A stretch of 64,000 nt of DNA, from NCBI RefSeq assembly GCF_013694095.1, contig NZ_JACEFB010000003.1:124001-188000 (forward strand), read 5' to 3'. This DNA comes from Thermogemmata fonticola. GTDB taxonomy: Bacteria > Planctomycetota > Planctomycetia > Gemmatales > Gemmataceae. Made by a program: the position numbers and the translations under genes. The number at the start of each line of letters is the position of its first letter. The stretch's first letter is position 1. The notes beneath the pieces were generated by a model. The model was not told the origin of the DNA. It saw only the letters and a program-made list of their open reading frames with translations, and ran no database searches. This document shows positions 54,134 to 61,821 of the stretch, piece by piece.

Positions 54134-54509
54134 GACTAGCTCGCTTTCTGTTGAATCTCTGGCGTACCGGAACTATTATCGCGGAAAGCCAGCGGCAAAT
54201 TGGAACGGAATTTTCCCATGCTCCGCAACTCTTCCGCCGAAGGACCAAATGCCTTTGTTCCCGTTTGCAATCCACACCTGCTGAGAAACCATCAGGTCCA
54301 ACCTGTGTGAACCAACCGGAGTGGACCCACAAGAGGGACTCTAACATCTAGAATAGGACAGAGGCGGCACCTTGGCTCGCTTCTTAGCAAGAAAAAAATA
54401 AAATCCGGGAAGATGTTTTGTCCCGATGTGGTCCTAAGCCATACCCTGGAAACCCCGGTGATTCTCCCGGAATCGTCCCCATTCCCCTAAGACCCCTTAC
54501 GACGAGGTT
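54134..54509. other. Divergent intergenic region between desaturase and SRPBCC genes
   Basis: Holds the presumed promoters of both genes. No repeat or RNA structure was recognised. Confidence 0.4.
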
Positions 54510-54965
54510 ATGATGATCCATTTCGAGGGAGAAGTGCGATTCCCCCTGCCGCTGTCGGAAGTGGCAGAAAAGCTTTCCGATGCCGGCTACCTGGCTCGCA
54601 GTCTGACGGAGGCCGAGATTATCTCGGCCACACCGGAAAAAGCCGTTTGGCGCATGAAACCAAAACTTTCCTTCCTGACAGGCACTCAAACAACCGAAAT
54701 GACGCGGAGCGACCACCGTCCAGATGAAGCAGTGAGCTTCACATTAACCACGCGCAGCATCGGGGCAAGCAGCACTGTGGTGGCGCATCTGCGCTTTGCC
54801 GCGGATCCGCAAGGCACCGATGTGTTCTGGAGCGCGGATATCACGGAAGTCAGCGGGCTGCTGAAAATGGTTCCTTCAGGGCTTTTGGAAGGAGCGGCTC
54901 GCAAAATCATCGAGGACGTGTGGGAAGCTGTCCGCCGACACTTGCTTCCTACCTCAGCGCCGTGA
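54510..54965 (+). CDS. SRPBCC-superfamily (CoxG-like) protein
   Basis: The 151-residue product looks like a START/Bet v1-like lipid- or small-molecule-binding fold: HFEGEVRFPLPLSEVAEKLS (strand and helix start), KAVWRMKPKLSFLTGTQTTE (central strands), VVAHLRFAADPQGTDVFWSA, and a long C-terminal helix RKIIEDVWEAVRRHLL. It resembles the carbon-monoxide-dehydrogenase subunit G (CoxG) type, but without CO dehydrogenase genes nearby a different role is likely. There is no signal peptide. The ligand is unknown. Confidence 0.75.
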   Translation: MMIHFEGEVRFPLPLSEVAEKLSDAGYLARSLTEAEIISATPEKAVWRMKPKLSFLTGTQTTEMTRSDHRPDEAVSFTLTTRSIGASSTVVAHLRFAADPQGTDVFWSADITEVSGLLKMVPSGLLEGAARKIIEDVWEAVRRHLLPTSAP

Positions 54966-55136
54966 ATTTTTCTGAAAAAACCCACGCTGGAGAATCCGGA
55001 AAAGCTTCACCGTTCATTCCGGTCAGTCTCTCAATAAACTTCATGAGCCAGACCGCGAGCTTCAGGCATCAGGCAGGGACAGCACGCTCGCGGCAGCATG
55101 CATTTCGCCGGGGGAAAACCGCAACCTTTTGGATGG

Positions 55137-56012
55137 TTATGCCAGCCGATGAGGTACTTCCGGCCAGAGCAAGGCATAGAGAGAATTAAAAAACATCGCC
55201 AGGAAAAAGTCGAGAATGAGGATGGCCACAAAAGCGTGGACAAAGGCTTGCGTGGCGGCTCGTCCCACACCGGCAGCTCCCGGTTGACTGTGAAATCCTC
55301 GATGGCAGGCGAGTAGGCACAACGTAACCCCAAAAACCATCGCTTTGGCCAGTCCTGTCAGGACATCCCAAGCTGCGACAAATTCCCGCGTGTGACGCCA
55401 GTAATGGAAACTGTCAATCGGATAGATACCGACACAGATGAATGTGCTGCCGATCATGCCCGTCAAGTCGGCAATCACGGTCAACAAAGGTACCATGATC
55501 AGGCAGGCTAGGAGGCGAGGCGCTACCAGATAGTGCACAGGATCTAGTCCCAGACAAGTCAGGGCATCCAGTTGTTCGCTTACACGCATTGTGGCAATTT
55601 CCGCCGCCATAGCGGAACCGACCCGCCCCGCCACCATCACCGATGCCAGCACCGGGCCCAATTCCCGGACCAACGACATGTGAATGACCGCTCCCAAAGA
55701 CGTTTCCATGCCAATGAGATGAAACTGATCATACGCTTGCACCGCGAGCACCATGCCGATGAATGCCCCGGTGATAGCCACCACGGGGGCACTCGCATTG
55801 CCAACCTCTGCGGCGATGCGAAACCACTCCAGACGACTGAAATGCCCCCGGAACAAACCTCCCCAGGCATGGAGGGCGAAGAGTGTAAAGTCTCCGACGG
55901 CCTCAAGCACCTCGCGAAACGCCTGATTCCGAGCTGAAAGTCCATCCGCCTGACGAGTGGCAGGAGAGGAAGGGGGTGAGCTGGACGGTGCATCCGGTTT
56001 GGCTTCGATCAT
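55137..56012 (-). CDS. mlaE: MlaE-family lipid ABC transporter permease
   Basis: The 291-residue product has about five or six membrane helices and the MlaE/YrbE signature: GAFIGMVLAVQAYDQFHLIG, VRELGPVLASVMVAGRVGSA, AAEIATMRVSEQLDALTCLG and DPVHYLVAPRLLACLIMVPL. Such permeases work with an ATPase and an MCE-domain protein to move phospholipids between membranes. The N-terminal 30 residues are Ser/Pro/Ala-rich. The ATPase (mlaF) and MCE (mlaD) genes are not adjacent in this window. Confidence 0.93.
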   Translation of the reverse strand: MIEAKPDAPSSSPPSSPATRQADGLSARNQAFREVLEAVGDFTLFALHAWGGLFRGHFSRLEWFRIAAEVGNASAPVVAITGAFIGMVLAVQAYDQFHLIGMETSLGAVIHMSLVRELGPVLASVMVAGRVGSAMAAEIATMRVSEQLDALTCLGLDPVHYLVAPRLLACLIMVPLLTVIADLTGMIGSTFICVGIYPIDSFHYWRHTREFVAAWDVLTGLAKAMVFGVTLCLLACHRGFHSQPGAAGVGRAATQAFVHAFVAILILDFFLAMFFNSLYALLWPEVPHRLA

Positions 56013-56168
56013 GACTGACGAACGCAGGGGTCAGCCTTCCTGACTCTCTCAGGGAAAATCTGCCAGAAGTTCATCCTAGCATCCTGCCGCCACGACTGAG
56101 AAGGGAAAAACCATCGAAGGAACAACCCTATTGAAAAGAAGGGCCATGCCCTGGAAAGATGACTCCTT

Positions 56169-58400
56169 CTACTCATCGGCTTTCTTGTCACTGGAGGGCT
56201 GCCACATCAGTCCCAGCGAAAGATTCTTTTCGCGCTTGGCCTGGATGGCCCAAGGGGTACCACGGTGTTCTGTGATGATCCGGGCATAGATTTCACGGGC
56301 TTGCTGGACCATACGCTCGACTTCTTTGCCGCTGCGCATCCGATTGCTCGAGGCCAGCTTGTACTGGTTCTGTCCGAGTTTGGGATCGAGATTGGGTAGG
56401 GTGTTCGTGCGGACCAATCCCATGACTTTGTTGTATTCATTGAGGAACGCCAAGCGAGTTTTGACTGCCGCCCGTGCGTAGTCGTAATGGGCCTGCCAGC
56501 GCTTGGTTTCCCCATCCCGGAGAGACTCTAGGCTATCGAGAGTCGTGTCGATCAACTCCAGGCGTGCGATGCCTAAAGCGTAGAAATCCAGACCCGCGAA
56601 AATTTCCTTCTTCAATTCGTCAGTGATGGGGGCTTTGATGACATCAGGAAGCTGGCCTGTACCGCCACCCGCAGGATTTCCCTTCCAAATATCCCGAATT
56701 TCGTCAAAGGCTTGGAGAACAGCCGCCCGCAAGCGGTATCTCTCCTTGTTAGCCATCACCTCCTGAATAGTGGTCGTATCCCGATAGGCTGCCAGCAATT
56801 GAGGATCGAAAGGAAAGTTGGCAATGTTGTCCTGTCCAAGATCGTCCTTGAGAGGGGGCAACTGAAACTCACTGGTAATACTGGCGACTTCCGCGGGGGA
56901 AGCAGTTTTCGGTGGAGAAGGAATGACCACGGCCGCCGCCGGGGATTCCTGAGAATTGGAAGCCACCAATTGAGCAGGACGCGCCCCGTGGACTTGAAGC
57001 GTTTGCTTCCTATCCATGTGCACCGCTTCCAAGACTTCCTGCAACCGCTGCTGGACTTCCGCCACCCATTCGCTGACCGGCAGTGGATCATCCGGGTGAG
57101 GCGGTGTTACCACTCCTTTTTTCCGCTCGGCAGCGATGCGTGCTGCAATGAGAAAAGCGCTACCAGCATAGGTCGTTGTGCGCGGCCCGCCGGACAAGGT
57201 CACGCTGCTGAACTCCAGAGCGTTTTCCCCCGGCTGACATGTAATGATCACTTCTACACCCGGCGGTGATGCCTGTAGAGCCGTGAACAATTCCTGGCTC
57301 ATCGGTTCGCTGCCCGGACGGATGATCCCGCGTTCCGGATTGTAGCGGCACACATCCCAAATCACCACTTTTTGCGTCGCACGACATTGTCGCAGCTTGT
57401 CATAAAAATCCGCTAAAGGAATGAAGCTCGCAGGATCGTCCGGATCGGCTTCCATCGGTGCCAGATAGGCCGCTCCGTCGCGAAATTGGGCGTGACCGCT
57501 GAAGTAAATCACGACTCGATCCTGAGCACGGCAGCTCTGGAAAAAGGACTCATAGGTTCCGATTAGGACCGACTTAACCGGCAACAATCGCTCTGGCAAA
57601 GTATCGGACAGGACAAACACCTGATGGTTCTCCTTGTCCATCGGAATACGCCATTCAAACGCCCAGCGATTGGCCAGAGAACGCACCCGATCCCCCTGTC
57701 CCGGCGGTGCAGAAGTCAGAGGATTAAGAAACATGTAATTGTCGATGCTCAGGAACAATAGACGTCGGGGAAAAGATGCTGCCGCTACCCCACGAGCCAA
57801 GGTATCCCCGGACTCTTTCCCTTTGTCCAATACCTTGGGAGATTCGGCGTCCTTCGAGCGATTGCCGGCATATGAAGTGGCTTGTTGTAGATAGTTGCGA
57901 AAGTAGTAGAGTCCGCAGCCCAACAGTGCCACGGCTAGAAGGAACACCAGGACAGGAGTTATGCGCTGTCCCACGGAACGCGGACCGCGGTACCGGCTTG
58001 GCGGTTGGATCGCAGGTCCTGGAGGGGGAAGAGTCTGACCCATCGCTGGCGAAACATATCCCCCACCATGCGCCATTCCCGCAGGGGCCGTCGCAGGGGG
58101 AACTGCCGCTGGGAGAACGTAACCTGTCGATGTACCCGGTGCTACCACAGGTCCAGGCAAGCCATTGGTTCCGCCTGGAGAGGTGGCTAGCCAAGCCGAT
58201 GCCGGGATGGCGGTGGACGTGGAACTGCTCATTTTCTGCCCATGATTCACTTCGTGCCCCGAAATGGGGGAAGTGCTAACACCACGGGGACGGACCACCG
58301 CCCCACAATTCCGGCAGCGCAGCGTTTGCGTTAACCAATGGGACGGGATACGCAAAACCGCTTGGCAGCTCGGACAACGCCCCCGCATAATGGCACTCAT
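56169..58400 (-). CDS. Caspase-like (peptidase C14) protein with N-terminal zinc ribbon
   Basis: Residues 9-32 carry CPSC and CRNC, a zinc ribbon. A Gly/Pro/Ala-rich linker follows, then a membrane helix (VLVFLLAVALLGCGLYYF) near residue 155. The caspase-type hydrolase domain has RLLFLSIDNYMFLNPL, VVIYFSGHAQF with the catalytic His and KVVIWDVCRYNPERG with the catalytic Cys; both dyad residues are present. The C-terminal 250 residues are a helical region ending in coiled-coil-like sequence. Planctomycete caspase-homologues are thought to act in signalling or regulated cell death, but the role here is inferred. It is leftward, downstream of no obvious partner. Confidence 0.85.
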   Translation of the reverse strand: MSAIMRGRCPSCQAVLRIPSHWLTQTLRCRNCGAVVRPRGVSTSPISGHEVNHGQKMSSSTSTAIPASAWLATSPGGTNGLPGPVVAPGTSTGYVLPAAVPPATAPAGMAHGGGYVSPAMGQTLPPPGPAIQPPSRYRGPRSVGQRITPVLVFLLAVALLGCGLYYFRNYLQQATSYAGNRSKDAESPKVLDKGKESGDTLARGVAAASFPRRLLFLSIDNYMFLNPLTSAPPGQGDRVRSLANRWAFEWRIPMDKENHQVFVLSDTLPERLLPVKSVLIGTYESFFQSCRAQDRVVIYFSGHAQFRDGAAYLAPMEADPDDPASFIPLADFYDKLRQCRATQKVVIWDVCRYNPERGIIRPGSEPMSQELFTALQASPPGVEVIITCQPGENALEFSSVTLSGGPRTTTYAGSAFLIAARIAAERKKGVVTPPHPDDPLPVSEWVAEVQQRLQEVLEAVHMDRKQTLQVHGARPAQLVASNSQESPAAAVVIPSPPKTASPAEVASITSEFQLPPLKDDLGQDNIANFPFDPQLLAAYRDTTTIQEVMANKERYRLRAAVLQAFDEIRDIWKGNPAGGGTGQLPDVIKAPITDELKKEIFAGLDFYALGIARLELIDTTLDSLESLRDGETKRWQAHYDYARAAVKTRLAFLNEYNKVMGLVRTNTLPNLDPKLGQNQYKLASSNRMRSGKEVERMVQQAREIYARIITEHRGTPWAIQAKREKNLSLGLMWQPSSDKKADE

Positions 58401-58829
58401 CCCGATTAGCTCCTCACTTCCACTACAATCATCGTCCCCAATTTGCCACAGTTATGGCCTGATACCATTCTTACGGCCTCATGCCTTCCTTTGCCGGCCA
58501 TCTGTTAGTCTTCACCTCTCCCCTTGGTTCTGCCAAAGCATTCTCTAGGGGTTTAGAACCCACTCCCAGGGTAAAAGTTCCTCGTAGCTTATTCTACGTG
58601 CGATGTTCCTCGAAAAATCGGTGCCGAATTGTGTCGAGGGCAACAGTTTGTATTGATGATTGAAATCCGAGTCTTGAGATAGGCATCGCCGGACGGATAC
58701 AAGAACCCCAGATAACAGGTTGAGTCAAAGCCGCCAACAATAGGCCGAGTTCTAGCCGTCGGCTGTTCCGCCCTTGCCACAATCGCCCCCAACCGTCAAG
58801 CTGACGGAGAAGCGCCAAGGGAGTCTGCC
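58401..58829. other. Divergent intergenic region between the caspase-like and dehydrogenase genes
   Basis: Should carry both promoters. No gene, repeat or structured RNA was recognised. Confidence 0.4.
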
Positions 58830-59834
58830 ATGCAGATTGTTTTGATCGAAGGAGATGGCATCGGTCCGGAGGTAACTCAGGCAGCTTGCCGAGTGATTGC
58901 TGCGGCGGGAGTCCAAGTGGAGTGGATCAAGGGGATGGCCGGCGCTGCCGCTGCAGAGCGATACGGAGAACCCTTGCCGGAACAAACCCTGGAAATGATT
59001 CGCCGCTATCGGATTGCCCTCAAGGGACCCTGTACCACGCCGGTCGGTCATGGTTACCGCTCCGTCAACGTCCGCCTGCGCCAAGGATTGGACCTGTTTG
59101 CCAGTGTCCGCCCCGTGCGCACTTTGCCGGGCATCGCCACCCCTTACGAGCAGGTGGACCTGATCGTTGTCCGCGAAAACACCGAAGGACTTTATGCTGG
59201 TCTGGAACATGAAGTAACACCGGGTGTGGTCGAGAGTGTCCGTCTGATTACACGTCCTGCAGCCGAACGGATCGTTCGCTTTGCTTTCGACTTGGCCCGC
59301 CAGATGGGACGCCGCAAAGTTAGCTTCTGTCATAAAGCGGACGTTATGCGTCTAGCCGACGGGTTGTTCCTGGAGTGCGCCCGCCGCGTGGCAGAGGATT
59401 ATCCTTTCATTCAGTTCGAGGAAATCCCGATCGATACGCTGTGCATGGAGCTGGTTTTAGAGCCGCGCCGTTTCGATGTTCTGGTCATGGAGAATCTTTT
59501 CGGAGATGTGGTCTCGGACCTGGCTGCCGGTCTGGTGGGCGGACTAGGGGTAGTTCCTGGCGCCAACTACGGCACTCGTTACGCTGTGTTCGAGGCTGTC
59601 CACGGCAGCGCCCCGGACATTGCAGGCCGCGGCATCGCCAATCCCATCGCTGTCATCCGCAGCGCCGCCCTGATGCTCGAATACATTGGTTATCGTCAGG
59701 AAGCCCAAAGGATCGAACAAGCTGTCCTGGCGACCCTGAAAGCAGGCATTGGCTTGACCCCCGACCTGGGCGGAGATGGCACCACCATGACCCTGACGGA
59801 ACAAATCATCCACCACCTCCATGCTGGGGTCTAA
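58830..59834 (+). CDS. NAD-dependent isocitrate/isopropylmalate dehydrogenase family protein
   Basis: The 334-residue product is a beta-decarboxylating dehydrogenase: [20 protein letters not shown] at the N-terminus, [20 protein letters not shown] with the substrate loop, [18 protein letters not shown] (Ser/Thr and Arg residues for isocitrate-like substrates), [18 protein letters not shown] and [20 protein letters not shown] with the metal-binding Asp residues, and the NAD site [16 protein letters not shown]. The [11 protein letters not shown] loop favours NAD-isocitrate or homoisocitrate dehydrogenase over leuB, but this is not certain. It would work in the TCA cycle or lysine synthesis. Confidence 0.9.
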   Translation: MQIVLIEGDGIGPEVTQAACRVIAAAGVQVEWIKGMAGAAAAERYGEPLPEQTLEMIRRYRIALKGPCTTPVGHGYRSVNVRLRQGLDLFASVRPVRTLPGIATPYEQVDLIVVRENTEGLYAGLEHEVTPGVVESVRLITRPAAERIVRFAFDLARQMGRRKVSFCHKADVMRLADGLFLECARRVAEDYPFIQFEEIPIDTLCMELVLEPRRFDVLVMENLFGDVVSDLAAGLVGGLGVVPGANYGTRYAVFEAVHGSAPDIAGRGIANPIAVIRSAALMLEYIGYRQEAQRIEQAVLATLKAGIGLTPDLGGDGTTMTLTEQIIHHLHAGV

Positions 59835-60075
59835 CACCCCCTCTCGACCCCACTGGAACACGACCTTCTGCACCCGGACATGACAGACCACACCCGTAGT
59901 CTTGAATTCCTCACGAAATCCCTCTTGGTTTGTTACCCGGATTTCGGATTCGTCATTTCCCTTCCCCCTGAAAGACCTCCATCTCAACTGGCAACTAGAG
60001 TGAGGAATCCGTAGAACAATGTATAGGGAGTGGAGGTGGGGTGCGGATGAGAACAGGTTCTGGAGAAGTGCCGTC

Positions 60076-61164
60076 ATGCCGGCGGTTCTGGAATGGAACC
60101 CCACCGTCGCTGCCGAGGAACTCCGCGAGCGTATCCTAGCGACAGCGGCAGAAGGAGCACCCGTCATCCTACCAGGGGACTACGGGTACGTGGCGGCATT
60201 ACCCGTTCAATCCCCCCGCTTGGCCACGTTGTTACAACGTTTGCCGGAGCCGGCCGCTCTGTGGGTTAAGGATAGCGAATGCTTGCGCGCCTTAGGGGTG
60301 GAAATACCACTGGCTTTGCAACGGCTGTTGAACCGTGCCTGGCCACTCCCCCTGTTGGTCCTGCTGTCTGCCGATTCGCTCCAGAAACAGGGCTTTTCAA
60401 GGCCAGCGTGGTGGGACTCTGCTGTAGATAGCGGCCAGCGACTCCGTCTGCGACATCCTGAACATACTGTGGCTAGTGCGATAGCTGAGGTGCTGGACGT
60501 TTCACAGTGGCTTATAGCAGATACCGGCCTTCCGACCGTGGAAGCGGCTTTGGACCTGATGGAGGAAGCGGAGGCTTTGGGGATTTCGGCCGGCGTCCTC
60601 TCTTGTCATGTCCGGCCTTCCCAGGTTTGCTTTGGCAGCCGCGGTTGGGAGATGATCGAGGAAGGGGCGGTGAGCCGGGAGGAACTGGCCCACTTGACAG
60701 CCCGGCTGATTCTGTTTGTGTGTACAGGAAACACCTGCCGCAGTCCTTTGGCAGAAGGATTGGCCAAAGTTCTAGCGGCCAACCGGTTGGGATGCAGCAT
60801 CGACGAGTTACCCCAGCGCGGTTTATGGATCACATCGGCCGGCTTGTGTACTAGCGGCGGCTGGCCCGCGAGTGCCGAAGCGATCCAAGTGGCGGCAGAA
60901 TATGGTGTGGACCTGAATCGACATCGCAGTCAACCTTTACAACCTTGGCTGTTGGCAATGGCCGACCAAGTGATTACCATGACGCAAGGGCATCAGCAAT
61001 TGCTCAGGGAACAGTATCCGGGACTGGGTCCACCTCCCCGCTTGCTCTGGGAAGACGGCGATGTCGCGGACCCGATCGGTGCCGGCCCGGACGCTTACCG
61101 GGCTTGCGCTGCCTTGCTCCGGGAACAGGTGGAGCGATTGCTCGCGGAGTGGTTAGCATCATGA
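60076..61164 (+). CDS. YrdC-like domain fused to low-molecular-weight protein-tyrosine phosphatase
   Basis: GGAGAAG precedes the ATG at 60076. The first 210 residues resemble the Sua5/YrdC fold (VILPGDYGYVAALPVQSP, LNRAWPLPLLVLLSADS, WLIADTGLPTVEAALDLMEE) but lack the conserved Lys-x-Arg and PTETVYGL signature, so threonylcarbamoyl-AMP synthesis is unlikely. The C-terminal 150 residues are an LMW phosphatase: ILFVCTGNTCRSPLAEGLAK (P-loop CTGNTCRS) and a DP pair in WEDGDVADPIGAGP. It overlaps the next gene, rpiB, by ATGA, so translation is coupled. The order YrdC-phosphatase-RpiB matches ywlC-ywlE-ywlF of Bacillus. Confidence 0.85.
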   Translation: MPAVLEWNPTVAAEELRERILATAAEGAPVILPGDYGYVAALPVQSPRLATLLQRLPEPAALWVKDSECLRALGVEIPLALQRLLNRAWPLPLLVLLSADSLQKQGFSRPAWWDSAVDSGQRLRLRHPEHTVASAIAEVLDVSQWLIADTGLPTVEAALDLMEEAEALGISAGVLSCHVRPSQVCFGSRGWEMIEEGAVSREELAHLTARLILFVCTGNTCRSPLAEGLAKVLAANRLGCSIDELPQRGLWITSAGLCTSGGWPASAEAIQVAAEYGVDLNRHRSQPLQPWLLAMADQVITMTQGHQQLLREQYPGLGPPPRLLWEDGDVADPIGAGPDAYRACAALLREQVERLLAEWLAS

Positions 61165-61625
61165 AAATTGCTTTGGGGAACGATCATCGCGGTGTGCCGG
61201 TCAAGCAGCGGGTCATCGCCTTGCTCAAGGAATTAGGGCACGAGGTGCTCGATCTGGGAACCAACAGTCCGGCCAGTGTTGACTACCCGGATTATGCTGT
61301 GGCTGTGGCAGAGGCGGTGGCGCGCGGCGAGGCCGACCGCGGTATCCTGATCTGCGGTACTGGTCACGGTATGTGCATCGCGGCCAATAAAGTGGCTGGC
61401 ATCCGCGCCACCAACTGCCGCGATGTCATCGATGCGGAACTGAGCCGCCGCCATAATAATGCCAACGTCTTGTGCCTGTCCGCCGATCTGGTCGGAGAGG
61501 AAATGTCGGAAAAGATGATCCGCGTCTGGCTGACCACCGAATTTGAAGGGGGGCGCCATGCCCGGCGGACTGAGAAAATCTCAGCCTATGAACGCTGCCA
61601 CATGAAAACGGAGGGGCATTGCTAA
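61161..61625 (+). CDS. rpiB: Ribose-5-phosphate isomerase B
   Basis: The 154-residue product interconverts ribose 5-phosphate and ribulose 5-phosphate in the pentose phosphate pathway. Family features are MKIALGNDHRGVPVKQRVIA, LDLGTNSPASVDYPDYA, and the catalytic region GILICGTGHGMCIAANKVAG (Cys near residue 70). The segment NNANVLCLSADLVGEE follows. The ATG at 61161 overlaps the stop of the upstream phosphatase gene (ATGA). The last 20 residues (HMKTEGHC end) extend slightly past the usual family length. Confidence 0.96.
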   Translation: MKIALGNDHRGVPVKQRVIALLKELGHEVLDLGTNSPASVDYPDYAVAVAEAVARGEADRGILICGTGHGMCIAANKVAGIRATNCRDVIDAELSRRHNNANVLCLSADLVGEEMSEKMIRVWLTTEFEGGRHARRTEKISAYERCHMKTEGHC

Positions 61626-61821
61626 CCGGCTATCGACAGCGAACTGCCGGCCATCGACACGGGCTCCAAAGCGGGATGCGCCTCGGAAACTAGGACGCGA
61701 TCCCTTTCATCTGGGAGGCGGGGACTCGCTTCAGGCCTACAAGCTACGAAGGTTTGTCCGGAGGAAAAAGCGATACCCCTCTCTTGCTCTTCCTTGCTGC
61801 GGGAAGTGTCGGGTTGAACTC

